Shown piece after piece: positions 33,502-47,500 of a stretch of 64,000 nucleotides of DNA. The stretch covers positions 955,001 through 1,019,000 of the forward strand of contig CALZFC010000078.1 in assembly GCA_945643635.1 (NCBI GenBank), in the 5' to 3' direction. The notes beneath the pieces are model-generated. The model had not been told where the DNA came from. It saw only the letters and a program-made list of their open reading frames with translations, and ran no database searches. Numbering within the stretch: position 1 is the stretch's first letter; every line of letters starts with the position of its first letter. This DNA comes from Allodiplogaster sudhausi. Taxonomy: Eukaryota > Nematoda > Chromadorea > Rhabditida > Diplogasteridae. Both the position numbers and the translations under genes were made by a program.

Positions 33502-36500
33502 GACAACCGAGAGGTGAGTCCTAAACCCTAAATTTTGGAAAGGCCCCCGCTTAGGCGGGGCCAGCAATTACATTTGAAATATGTCTGAAAAGGATCTCTT
33601 ATAAGAATTTTGAATATTTCAAAAAGTAATTACAAACATAAATTTTTTATTGTTGACAAACGCGGCCAGTGTCGGTTGCAATGGTCCTTCCGCTAGAAGA
33701 ATGTTTGGTAGCGGGCGTGCTTTAAAGCATCTTAGTTTGAGGTAGACATTCGATCTGGACCACCGAGAGGTGTGTCCTTTTCTAACGGCTAAGCTTTGGC
33801 GCGGCCAACAATTACATTTGAAATATGTTTTTATTTAATTCGTAAAAGAATGTTTTTAGTATTTCAAAATCAGTTTAAAAAATAAATTTGTGATTGTTGA
33901 TTAACGCTGCCAGTGTGGACGATCAGGACCAACGAGAGGTGAGTCCTAAACCCTAAATTTTGGAAAGGCCCCCGCTTAGGCGGGGCCAGCAATTACATTT
34001 GAAATATGTCTGAAAAGGATCTCTTATAAGAATTTTGAATATTTCAAAAAGTAATTACAAACATAAATTTTTTATTGTTGACAAACGCGGCCAGTGTCGG
34101 GTGCAATGGTCCTTCCGCTAGAAGAATGTTTGGTAGCGGGCGTGCTTTAAAGCATCTTAGTTTGAGGTAGACATTCGATCTGGACCACCGAGAGGTGTGT
34201 CCTTTTCTAACGGCTAAGCTTTGGCGCGGCCAACAATTACATTTGAAATATGTTTTTATTTAATTCGTAAAAGAATGTTTTTAGTATTTCAAAATCAGTT
34301 TAAAAAATAAATTTGTGATTGTTGATTAACGCTGCCAGTGTGGACGATCTGGACCAACGAGAGGTGTGTCCTAAACCATAAATTTTGAAAAGGCCCCCGG
34401 TTAGGCGGGGCTAGCAATTACATTTGAAATATGTCTGAATTGATCTCTTATCAAAATTTTTGAATATTTCAAAAATTAATTACAAACATACATTTTTTAT
34501 TGTTGACAAACGCGACCAGTGTCGGGTGCAATGGTCCTTCCGCTAGAAGAATGTTTGGTAGTGGGCGTGCTTTAAAGCATCTTGATTTGAGGTAGACATT
34601 CGATCTGGACAACCGAGAGGTGAGTCCTAAACCCTAAATTTTGGAAAGGCCCCCGCTTAGGCGGGGCCAGCAATTACATTTGAAATATGTCTGAAAAGGA
34701 TCTCTTATAAGAATTTTGAATATTTCAAAAAGTAATTACAAACATAAATTTTTTATTGTTGACAAACGCGGCCAGTGTCGGGTGCAATGGTCCTTCCGCT
34801 AGAAGAATGTTTGGTAGCGGGCGTGCTTTAAAGCATCTTAGTTTGAGGTAGACATTCGATCTGGACCACCGAGAGGTGTGTCCTTTTCTAACGGCTAAGC
34901 TTTGGCGCGGCCAACAATTACATTTGAAATATGTTTTTATTTAATTCGTAAAAGAATGTTTTTAGTATTTCAAAATCAGTTTAAAAAATAAATTTGTGAT
35001 TGTTGATTAACGCTGCCAGTGTGGACGATCTGGACCAACGAGAGGTGTGTCCTAAACCATAAATTTTGAAAAGGCCCCCGGTTAGGCGGGGCTAGCAATT
35101 ACATTTGAAATATGTCTGAATTGATCTCTTATCAAAATTTTTGAATATTTCAAAAATTAATTACAAACATAAATTTTTTATTGTTGACAAACGCGACCTG
35201 TGTCGGGTGCAATGGTCCTTCCGCTAGAAGAATGTTTGGTAGTGGGCGTGCTTTAAAGCATCTTGATTTGAGGTAGACATTCGATCTGGACAACCGAGAG
35301 GTGAGTCCTAAACCCTAAATTTTGGAAAGGCCCCCGCTTAGGCGGGGCCAGCAATTACATTTGAAATATGTCTGAAAAGGATCTCTTATAAGAATTTTGA
35401 ATACTTCAAAAAGTAATTACAAACATAAATTTTTTATTGTTGACAAACGCGGCCAGTGTCGGGCGCAATGGTCCTTCCGCTAGAAGAATGTTTGGTAGCG
35501 GGCGTGCTTCAAAGCATCCTGGTTTGAGGTAGACATTCGATCTGGACAACCGAGAGGTGAGTCCTAAACCCTAAATTTTGGAAAGGCCCCCGCTTAGGCG
35601 GGGCCAGCAATTACATTTGAAATATGTCTGAAAAGGATCTCTTATAAGAATTTTGAATACTTCAAAAAGTAATTACAAACATAAATTTTTTATTGTTGAC
35701 AAACGCGGCCAGTGTCGGGCGCAATGGTCCTTCCGCTAGAAGAATGTTTGGTAGCGGGCGTGCTTCAAAGCATCCTGGTTTGAGGTAGACATTCGATCTG
35801 GACAACCGAGAGGTGAGTCCTAAACCCTAAATTTTGGAAAGGCCCCCGCTTAGGCGGGGCCAGCAATTACATTTGAAATATGTCTGAAAAGGATCTCTTA
35901 TAAGAATTTTGAATATTTCAAAAAGTAATTACAAACATAAATTTTTTATTGTTGACAAACGCGGCCAGTGTCGGGCGCAATGGTCCTTCCGCTAGAAGAA
36001 TGTTTGGTAGCGGGCGTGCTTTAAAGCATCTTAGTTTGAGGTAGACATTCGATCTGGACAACCGAGAGGTGAGTCCTAAACCATAAATTTTGGAAAGGCC
36101 CCCGCTTAGGCGTTGCCAGCAATTACATTTGAAATATGTCTGAAAAGGATCTCTTATAAGAATTTTGAATACTTCAAAAAGTAATTACAAACATAAATTT
36201 TTTATTGTTAACAAACGCGGCCAGTGTCGGGCGCAATGGTCCTTCCGCTAGAAGAATGTTTGGTAGCGGGCGTGCTTTAAAGCATCTTAGTTTGAGGTAG
36301 ACATTCGATCTGGACCACCGAGAGGTGTGTCCTTTTCTAACGGCTAAGCTTTGGCGCGGCCAACAATTACATTTGAAATATGTTTTTATTTAATTCGTAA
36401 AAGAATGTTTTTAGTATTTCAAAATCAGTTTAAAAAATAAATTTGTGATTGTTGATTAACGCTGCCAGTGTGGACGATCTGGACCAACGAGAGGTGTGTC

Positions 36501-38354
36501 CTAAACCATAAATTTTGAAAAGGCCCCCGGTTAGGCGGGGCTAGCAATTACATTTGAAATATGTCTGAATTGATCTCTTATCAAAATTTTGAATATTTCA
36601 AAAATTAATTACAAACATACATTTTTTATTGTTGACAAACGCGACCAGTGTCGGGTGCAATGGTCCTTCCGCTAGAAGAATGTTTGGTAGTGGGCGTGCT
36701 TTAAAGCATCTTGATTTGAGGTAGACATTCGATCTGGACAACCGAGAGGTGAGTCCTAAACCCTAAATTTTGGAAAGGCCCCCGCTTAGGCGGGGCCAGC
36801 AATTACATTTGAAATATGTCTGAAAAGGATCTCTTATAAGAATTTTGAATATTTCAAAAAGTAATTACAAACATAAATTTTTTATTGTTGACAAACGCGG
36901 CCAGTGTCGGGTGCAATGGTCCTTCCGCTAGAAGAATGTTTGGTAGCGGGCGTGCTTTAAAGCATCTTAGTTTGAGGTAGACATTCGATCTGGACCACCG
37001 AGAGGTGTGTCCTTTTCTAACGGCTAAGCTTTGGCGCGGCCAACAATTACATTTGAAATATGTTTTTATTTAATTCGTAAAAGAATGTTTTTAGTATTTC
37101 AAAATCAGTTTAAAAAATAAATTTGTGATTGTTGATTAACGCTGCCAGTGTGGACGATCAGGACCAACGAGAGGTGAGTCCTAAACCCTAAATTTTGGAA
37201 AGGCCCCCGCTTAGGCGGGGCCAGCAATTACATTTGAAATATGTCTGAAAAGGATCTCTTATAAGAATTTTGAATATTTCAAAAAGTAATTACAAACATA
37301 AATTTTTTATTGTTGACAAACGCGGCCAGTGTCGGGTGCAATGGTCCTTCCGCTAGAAGAATGTTTGGTAGCGGGCGTGCTTTAAAGCATCTTAGTTTGA
37401 GGTAGACATTCGATCTGGACCACCGAGAGGTGTGTCCTTTTCTAACGGCTAAGCTTTGGCGCGGCCAACAATTACATTTGAAATATGTTTTTATTTAATT
37501 CGTAAAAGAATGTTTTTAGTATTTCAAAATCAGTTTAAAAAATAAATTTGTGATTGTTGATTAACGCTGCCAGTGTGGACGATCTGGACCAACGAGAGGT
37601 GTGTCCTAAACCATAAATTTTGAAAAGGCCCCCGGTTAGGCGGGGCTAGCAATTACATTTGAAATATGTCTGAATTGATCTCTTATCAAAATTTTTGAAT
37701 ATTTCAAAAATTAATTACAAACATACATTTTTTATTGTTGACAAACGCGACCAGTGTCGGGTGCAATGGTCCTTCCGCTAGAAGAATGTTTGGTAGTGGG
37801 CGTGCTTTAAAGCATCTTGATTTGAGGTAGACATTCGATCTGGACAACCGAGAGGTGAGTCCTAAACCCTAAATTTTGGAAAGGCCCCCGCTTAGGCGGG
37901 GCCAGCAATTACATTTGAAATATGTCTGAAAAGGATCTCTTATAAGAATTTTGAATATTTCAAAAAGTAATTACAAACATAAATTTTTTATTGTTGACAA
38001 ACGCGGCCAGTGTCGGGCGCAATGGTCCTTCCGCTAGAAGAATGTTTGGTAGCGGGCGTGCTTCAAAGCATCCTGGTTTGAGGTAGACATTCAATCTGGA
38101 CAACCGAGAGGTGAGTCCTAAACCCTAAATTTTGGAAAGGCCCCCGCTTAGGCGGGGCCAGCAATTACATTTGAAATATGTCTGAAAAGGATCTCTTATA
38201 AGAATTTTGAATATTTCAAAAAGTAATTACAAACATAAATTTTTTATTGTTGACAAACGCGGCCAGTGTCGGGTGCAATGGTCCTTCCGCTAGAAGAATG
38301 TTTGGTAGCGGGCGTGCTTTAAAGCATCTTAGTTTGAGGTAGACATTCGATCTG

Positions 38355-38534
38355 GACAACCGAGAGGTGAGTCCTAAACCCTAAAATTTGGAAAGGCTTC
38401 GCTTAAACGGGGCTAACAATTACATTTGAAATATGTTTTTCTTTAATTCGTAAAAGAATGTTTTTAGTATTTCAAAATCAGTTTAAAAAATAAATTTGTG
38501 ATTGTTGATTAACGCTGCCAGTGTGGACGATCAG
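38355..38534 (+). repeat. Reference class E monomer, 180 bp
   Basis: An A-like head (GACAACCGAGAGGTGAG, CCCTAAAATTTGG) joined to a B-like tail, with a marker GGCTTCGCTTAAACGGGGC. Further copies are near 46132, 49549, 56222, 57086, 58202, 59066 and 62576. Confidence 0.9.
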
Positions 38535-41500
38535 GACCAACGAGAGGTGTGTCCTAAACCATAAATTTTGGAAAGGCCCCCGCTTAGGCGGGGCCAGCAA
38601 TTACATTTGAAATATGTCTGAAAAGGATCTCTTATAAGAATTTTGAATATTTCAAAAAGTAATTACAAACATAAATTTTTTATTGTTGACAAACGCGGCC
38701 AGTGTCGGGTGCAATGGTCCTTCCGCTAGAAGAATGTTTGGTAGCGGGCGTGCTTTAAAGCATCTTAGTTTGAGGTAGACATTCGATCTGGACCACCGAG
38801 AGGTGTGTCCTTTTCTAACGGCTAAGCTTTGGCGCGGCCAACAATTACATTTGAAATATGTTTTTATTTAATTCGTAAAAGAATGTTTTTAGTATTTCAA
38901 AATCAGTTTAAAAAATAAATTTGTGATTGTTGATTAACGCTGCCAGTGTGGACGATCAGGACCAACGAGAGGTGAGTCCTAAACCCTAAATTTTGGAAAG
39001 GCCCCCGCTTAGGCGGGGCCAGCAATTACATTTGAAATATGTCTGAAAAGGATCTCTTATAAGAATTTTGAATATTTCAAAAAGTAATTACAAACATAAA
39101 TTTTTTATTGTTGACAAACGCGGCCAGTGTCGGGTGCAATGGTCCTTCCGCTAGAAGAATGTTTGGTAGCGGGCGTGCTTTAAAGCATCTTAGTTTGAGG
39201 TAGACATTCGATCTGGACCACCGAGAGGTGTGTCCTTTTCTAACGGCTAAGCTTTGGCGCGGCCAACAATTACATTTGAAATATGTTTTTATTTAATTCG
39301 TAAAAGAATGTTTTTAGTATTTCAAAATCAGTTTAAAAAATAAATTTGTGATTGTTGATTAACGCTGCCAGTGTGGACGATCTGGACCAACGAGAGGTGT
39401 GTCCTAAACCATAAATTTTGAAAAGGCCCCCGGTTAGGCGGGGCTAGCAATTACATTTGAAATATGTCTGAATTGATCTCTTATCAAAATTTTTGAATAT
39501 TTCAAAAATTAATTACAAACATACATTTTTTATTGTTGACAAACGCGACCAGTGTCGGGTGCAATGGTCCTTCCGCTAGAAGAATGTTTGGTAGTGGGCG
39601 TGCTTTAAAGCATCTTGATTTGAGGTAGACATTCGATCTGGACAACCGAGAGGTGAGTCCTAAACCCTAAATTTTGGAAAGGCCCCCGCTTAGGCGGGGC
39701 CAGCAATTACATTTGAAATATGTCTGAAAAGGATCTCTTATAAGAATTTTGAATATTTCAAAAAGTAATTACAAACATAAATTTTTTATTGTTGACAAAC
39801 GCGGCCAGTGTCGGGTGCAATGGTCCTTCCGCTAGAAGAATGTTTGGTAGCGGGCGTGCTTTAAAGCATCTTAGTTTGAGGTAGACATTCGATCTTGACC
39901 ACCGAGAGGTGTGTCCTTTTCTAACGGCTAAGCTTTGGCGCGGCCAACAATTACATTTGAAATATGTTTTTATTTAATTCGTAAAAGAATGTTTTTAGTA
40001 TTTCAAAATCAGTTTAAAAAATAAATTTGTGATTGTTGATTAACGCTGCCAGTGTGGACGATCTGGACCAACGAGAGGTGTGTCCTAAACCATAAATTTT
40101 GAAAAGGCCCCCGGTTAGGCGGGGCTAGCAATTACATTTGAAATATGTCTGAATTGATCTCTTATCAAAATTTTGAATATTTCAAAAATTAATTACAAAC
40201 ATACATTTTTTATTGTTGACAAACGCGGCCAGTGTCGGGTGCAATGGTCCTTCCGCTAGAAGAATGTTTGGTAGCGGGCGTGCTTTAAAGCATCTTAGTT
40301 TGAGGTAGACATTCGATCTGGACCACCGAGAGGTGTGTCCTTTTCTAACGGCTAAGCTTTGGCGCGGCCAACAATTACATTTGAAATATGTTTTTATTTA
40401 ATTCGTAAAAGAATGTTTTTAGTATTTCAAAATCAGTTTAAAAAATAAATTTGTGATTGTTGATTAACGCTGCCAGTGTGGACGATCTGGACCAACGAGA
40501 GGTGTGTCCTAAACCATAAATTTTGAAAAGGCCCCCGGTTAGGCGGGGCTAGCAATTACATTTGAAATATGTCTGAATTGATCTCTTATCAAAATTTTTG
40601 AATATTTCAAAAATTAATTACAAACATACATTTTTTATTGTTGACAAACGCGACCAGTGTCGGGTGCAATGGTCCTTCCGCTAGAAGAATGTTTGGTAGT
40701 GGGCGTGCTTTAAAGCATCTTGATTTGAGGAAGACATTCGATCTGGACAACCGAGAGGTGAGTCCTAAACCCTAAATTTTGGAAAGGCCCCCGCTTAGGC
40801 GGGGCCAGCAATTACATTTGAAATATGTCTGAAAAGGATCTCTTATAAGAATTTTGAATATTTCAAAAAGTAATTACAAACATAAATTTTTTATTGTTGA
40901 CAAACGCGGCCAGTGTCGGGTGCAATGGTCCTTCCGCTAGAAGAATGTTTGGTAGCGGGCGTGCTTTAAAGCATCTTAGTTTGAGGTAGACATTCGATCT
41001 GGACCACCGAGAGGTGTGTCCTTTTCTAACGGCTAAGCTTTGGCGCGGCCAACAATTACATTTGAAATATGTTTTTATTTAATTCGTAAAAGAATGTTTT
41101 TAGTATTTCAAAATCAGTTTAAAAAATAAATTTGTGATTGTTGATTAACGCTGCCAGTGTGGACGATCAGGACCAACGAGAGGTGAGTCCTAAACCCTAA
41201 ATTTTGGAAAGGCCCCCGCTTAGGCGGGGCCAGCAATTACATTTGAAATATGTCTGAAAAGGATCTCTTATAAGAATTTTGAATATTTCAAAAAGTAATT
41301 ACAAACATAAATTTTTTATTGTTGACAAACGCGGCCAGTGTCGGGTGCAATGGTCCTTCCGCTAGAAGAATGTTTGGTAGCGGGCGTGCTTTAAAGCATC
41401 TTAGTTTGAGGTAGACATTCGATCTGGACCACCGAGAGGTGTGTCCTTTTCTAACGGCTAAGCTTTGGCGCGGCCAACAATTACATTTGAAATATGTTTT

Positions 41501-44500
41501 TATTTAATTCGTAAAAGAATGTTTTTAGTATTTCAAAATCAGTTTAAAAAATAAATTTGTGATTGTTGATTAACGCTGCCAGTGTGGACGATCAGGACCA
41601 ACGAGAGGTGAGTCCTAAACCCTAAATTTTGGAAAGGCCCCCGCTTAGGCGGGGCCAGCAATTACATTTGAAATATGTCTGAAAAGGATCTCTTATAAGA
41701 ATTTTGAATATTTCAAAAAGTAATTACAAACATAAATTTTTTATTGTTGACAAACGCGGCCAGTGTCGGGTGCAATGGTCCTTCCGCTAGAAGAATGTTT
41801 GGTAGCGGGCGTGCTTTAAAGCATCTTAGTTTGAGGTAGACATTCGATCTGGACAACCGAGAGGTGAGTCCTAAACCCTAAATTTTGGAAAGGCCCCCGC
41901 TTAGGCGGGGCCAGCAATTACATTTGAAATATGTCTGAAAAGGATCTCTTATAAGAATTTTGAATATTTCAAAAAGTAATTACAAACATAAATTTTTTAT
42001 TGTTGACAAACGCGGCCAGTGTCGGGTGCAATGGTCCTTCCGCTAGAAGAATGTTTGGTAGCGGGCGTGCTTTAAAGCATCTTAGTTTGAGGTAGACATT
42101 CGATCTGGACCACCGAGAGGTGTGTCCTTTTCTAACGGCTAAGCTTTGGCGCGGCCAACAATTACATTTGAAATATGTTTTTATTTAATTCGTAAAAGAA
42201 TGTTTTTAGTATTTCAAAATCAGTTTAAAAAATAAATTTGTGATTGTTGATTAACGCTGCCAGTGTGGACGATCAGGACCAACGAGAGGTGAGTCCTAAA
42301 CCCTAAATTTTGGAAAGGCCCCCGCTTAGGCGGGGCCAGCAATTACATTTGAAATATGTCTGAAAAGGATCTCTTATAAGAATTTTGAATATTTCAAAAA
42401 GTAATTACAAACATAAATTTTTTATTGTTGACAAACGCGGCCAGTGTCGGGTGCAATGGTCCTTCCGCTAGAAGAATGTTTGGTAGCGGGCGTGCTTTAA
42501 AGCATCTTAGTTTGAGGTAGACATTCGATCTGGACAACCGAGAGGTGAGTCCTAAACCCTAAATTTTGGAAAGGCCCCCGCTTAGGCGGGGCCAGCAATT
42601 ACATTTGAAATATGTCTGAAAAGGATCTCTTATAAGAATTTTGAATATTTCAAAAAGTAATTACAAACATAAATTTTTTATTGTTGACAAACGCGGCCAG
42701 TGTCGGGTGCAATGGTCCTTCCGCTAGAAGAATGTTTGGTAGCGGGCGTGCTTTAAAGCATCTTAGTTTGAGGTAGACATTCGATCTGGACCACCGAGAG
42801 GTGTGTCCTTTTCTAACGGCTAAGCTTTGGCGCGGCCAACAATTACATTTGAAATATGTTTTTATTTAATTCGTAAAAGAATGTTTTTAGTATTTCAAAA
42901 TCAGTTTAAAAAATAAATTTGTGATTGTTGATTAACGCTGCCAGTGTGGACGATCAGGACCAACGAGAGGTGAGTCCTAAACCCTAAATTTTGGAAAGGC
43001 CCCCGCTTAGGCGGGGCCAGCAATTACATTTGAAATATGTCTGAAAAGGATCTCTTATAAGAATTTTGAATATTTCAAAAAGTAATTACAAACATAAATT
43101 TTTTATTGTTGACAAACGCGGCCAGTGTCGGGTGCAATGGTCCTTCCGCTAGAAGAATGTTTGGTAGCGGGCGTGCTTTAAAGCATCTTAGTTTGAGGTA
43201 GACATTCGATCTGGACCACCGAGAGGTGTGTCCTTTTCTAACGGCTAAGCTTTGGCGCGGCCAACAATTACATTTGAAATATGTTTTTATTTAATTCGTA
43301 AAAGAATGTTTTTAGTATTTCAAAATCAGTTTAAAAAATAAATTTGTGATTGTTGATTAACGCTGCCAGTGTGGACGATCAGGACCAACGAGAGGTGAGT
43401 CCTAAACCCTAAATTTTGGAAAGGCCCCCGCTTAGGCGGGGCCAGCAATTACATTTGAAATATGTCTGAAAAGGATCTCTTATAAGAATTTTGAATATTT
43501 CAAAAAGTAATTACAAACATAAATTTTTTATTGTTGACAAACGCGGCCAGTGTCGGGTGCAATGGTCCTTCCGCTAGAAGAATGTTTGGTAGCGGGCGTG
43601 CTTTAAAGCATCTTAGTTTGAGGTAGACATTCGATCTGGACAACCGAGAGGTGAGTCCTAAACCCTAAATTTTGGAAAGGCCCCCGCTTAGGCGGGGCCA
43701 GCAATTACATTTGAAATATGTCTGAAAAGGATCTCTTATAAGAATTTTGAATATTTCAAAAAGTAATTACAAACATAAATTTTTTATTGTTGACAAACGC
43801 GGCCAGTGTCGGGTGCAATGGTCCTTCCGCTAGAAGAATGTTTGGTAGCGGGCGTGCTTTAAAGCATCTTAGTTTGAGGTAGACATTCGATCTGGACCAC
43901 CGAGAGGTGTGTCCTTTTCTAACGGCTAAGCTTTGGCGCGGCCAACAATTACATTTGAAATATGTTTTTATTTAATTCGTAAAAGAATGTTTTTAGTATT
44001 TCAAAATCAGTTTAAAAAATAAATTTGTGATTGTTGATTAACGCTGCCAGTGTGGACGATCAGGACCAACGAGAGGTGAGTCCTAAACCCTAAATTTTGG
44101 AAAGGCCCCCGCTTAGGCGGGGCCAGCAATTACATTTGAAATATGTCTGAAAAGGATCTCTTATAAGAATTTTGAATATTTCAAAAAGTAATTACAAACA
44201 TAAATTTTTTATTGTTGACAAACGCGGCCAGTGTCGGGTGCAATGGTCCTTCCGCTAGAAGAATGTTTGGTAGCGGGCGTGCTTTAAAGCATCTTAGTTT
44301 GAGGTAGACATTCGATCTGGACAACCGAGAGGTGAGTCCTAAACCCTAAATTTTGGAAAGGCCCCCGCTTAGGCGGGGCCAGCAATTACATTTGAAATAT
44401 GTCTGAAAAGGATCTCTTATAAGAATTTTGAATATTTCAAAAAGTAATTACAAACATAAATTTTTTATTGTTGACAAACGCGGCCAGTGTCGGGTGCAAT

Positions 44501-47500
44501 GGTCCTTCCGCTAGAAGAATGTTTGGTAGCGGGCGTGCTTTAAAGCATCTTAGTTTGAGGTAGACATTCGATCTGGACCACCGAGAGGTGTGTCCTTTTC
44601 TAACGGCTAAGCTTTGGCGCGGCCAACAATTACATTTGAAATATGTTTTTATTTAATTCGTAAAAGAATGTTTTTAGTATTTCAAAATCAGTTTAAAAAA
44701 TAAATTTGTGATTGTTGATTAACGCTGCCAGTGTGGACGATCAGGACCAACGAGAGGTGAGTCCTAAACCCTAAATTTTGGAAAGGCCCCCGCTTAGGCG
44801 GGGCCAGCAATTACATTTGAAATATGTCTGAAAAGGATCTCTTATAAGAATTTTGAATATTTCAAAAAGTAATTACAAACATAAATTTTTTATTGTTGAC
44901 AAACGCGGCCAGTGTCGGGTGCAATGGTCCTTCCGCTAGAAGAATGTTTGGTAGCGGGCGTGCTTTAAAGCATCTTAGTTTGAGGTAGACATTCGATCTG
45001 GACCACCGAGAGGTGTGTCCTTTTCTAACGGCTAAGCTTTGGCGCGGCCAACAATTACATTTGAAATATGTTTTTATTTAATTCGTAAAAGAATGTTTTT
45101 AGTATTTCAAAATCAGTTTAAAAAATAAATTTGTGATTGTTGATTAACGCTGCCAGTGTGGACGATCTGGACCAACGAGAGGTGTGTCCTAAACCATAAA
45201 TTTTGAAAAGGCCCCCGGTTAGGCGGGGCTAGCAATTACATTTGAAATATGTCTGAATTGATCTCTTATCAAAATTTTTGAATATTTCAAAAATTAATTA
45301 CAAACATACATTTTTTATTGTTGACAAACGCGACCAGTGTCGGGTGCAATGGTCCTTCCGCTAGAAGAATGTTTGGTAGTGGGCGTGCTTTAAAGCATCT
45401 TGATTTGAGGTAGACATTCGATCTGGACAACCGAGAGGTGAGTCCTAAACCCTAAATTTTGGAAAGGCCCCCGCTTAGGCGGGGCCAGCAATTACATTTG
45501 AAATATGTCTGAAAAGGATCTCTTATAAGAATTTTGAATATTTCAAAAAGTAATTACAAACATAAATTTTTTATTGTTGACAAACGCGGCCAGTGTCGGG
45601 TGCAATGGTCCTTCCGCTAGAAGAATGTTTGGTAGCGGGCGTGCTTTAAAGCATCTTAGTTTGAGGTAGACATTCGATCTGGACCACCGAGAGGTGTGTC
45701 CTTTTCTAACGGCTAAGCTTTGGCGCGGCCAACAATTACATTTGAAATATGTTTTTATTTAATTCGTAAAAGAATGTTTTTAGTATTTCAAAATCAGTTT
45801 AAAAAATAAATTTGTGATTGTTGATTAACGCAGCCAGTGTGGACGATCAGGACCAACGAGAGGTGAGTCCTAAACCCTAAATTTTGGAAAGGCCCCCGCT
45901 TAGGCGGGGCCAGCAATTACATTTGAAATATGTCTGAAAAGGATCTCTTATAAGAATTTTGAATATTTCAAAAAGTAATTACAAACATAAATTTTTTATT
46001 GTTGACAAACGCGGCCAGTGTCGGGTGCAATGGTCCTTCCGCTAGAAGAATGTTTGGTAGCGGGCGTGCTTTAAAGCATCTTAGTTTGAGGTAGACATTC
46101 GATCTGGACAACCGAGAGGTGAGTCCTAAACCCTAAAATTTGGAAAGGCTTCGCTTAAACGGGGCTAACAATTACATTTGAAATATGTTTTTCTTTAATT
46201 CGTAAAAGAATGTTTTTAGTATTTCAAAATCAGTTTAAAAAATAAATTTGTGATTGTTGATTAACGCTGCCAGTGTGGACGATCAGGACCAACGAGAGGT
46301 GTGTCCTAAACCATAAATTTTGGAAAGGCCCCCGCTTAGGCGGGGCTAGCAATTACATTTGAAATATGTCTGAATTGATCTCTTATCAAAATTTTTGAAT
46401 ATTTCAAAAATTAATTACAAACATATATTTTTTATTGTTGACAAACGCGACCTGTGTCGGGTGCAATGGTCCTTCCGCTAGAAGAATGTTTGGTAGTGGG
46501 CGTGCTTTAAAGCATCTTGATTTGAGGTAGACATTCGATCTGGACAACCGAGAGGTGAGTCCTAAACCCTAAATTTTGGAAAGGCCCCCGCTTAGGCGGG
46601 GCCAGCAATTACATTTGAAATATGTCTGAAAAGGATCTCTTATAAGAATTTTGAATACTTCAAAAAGTAATTACAAACATAAATTTTTTATTGTTGACAA
46701 ACGCGGCCAGTGTCGGGCGCAATGGTCCTTCCGCTAGAAGAATGTTTGGTAGCGGGCGTGCTTCAAAGCATCCTGGTTTGAGGTAGACATTCGATCTGGA
46801 CAACCGAGAGGTGAGTCCTAAACCCTAAATTTTGGAAAGGCCCCCGCTTAGGCGGGGCCAGCAATTACATTTGAAATATGTCTGAAAAGGATCTCTTATA
46901 AGAATTTTGAATATTTCAAAAAGTAATTACAAACATAAATTTTTTATTGTTGACAAACGCGGCCAGTGTCGGGTGCAATGGTCCTTCCGCTAGAAGAATG
47001 TTTGGTAGCGGGCGTGCTTTAAAGCATCTTAGTTTGAGGTAGACATTCGATCTGGACAACCGAGAGGTGAGTCCTAAACCCTAAATTTTGGAAAGGCCCC
47101 CGCTTAGGCGGGGCCAGCAATTACATTTGAAATATGTCTGAAAAGGATCTCTTATAAGAATTTTGAATATTTCAAAAAGTAATTACAAACATAAATTTTT
47201 TATTGTTGACAAACGCGGCCAGTGTCGGGTGCAATGGTCCTTCCGCTAGAAGAATGTTTGGTAGCGGGCGTGCTTTAAAGCATCTTAGTTTGAGGTAGAC
47301 ATTCGATCTGGACCACCGAGAGGTGTGTCCTTTTCTAACGGCTAAGCTTTGGCGCGGCCAACAATTACATTTGAAATATGTTTTTATTTAATTCGTAAAA
47401 GAATGTTTTTAGTATTTCAAAATCAGTTTAAAAAATAAATTTGTGATTGTTGATTAACGCTGCCAGTGTGGACGATCAGGACCAACGAGAGGTGAGTCCT

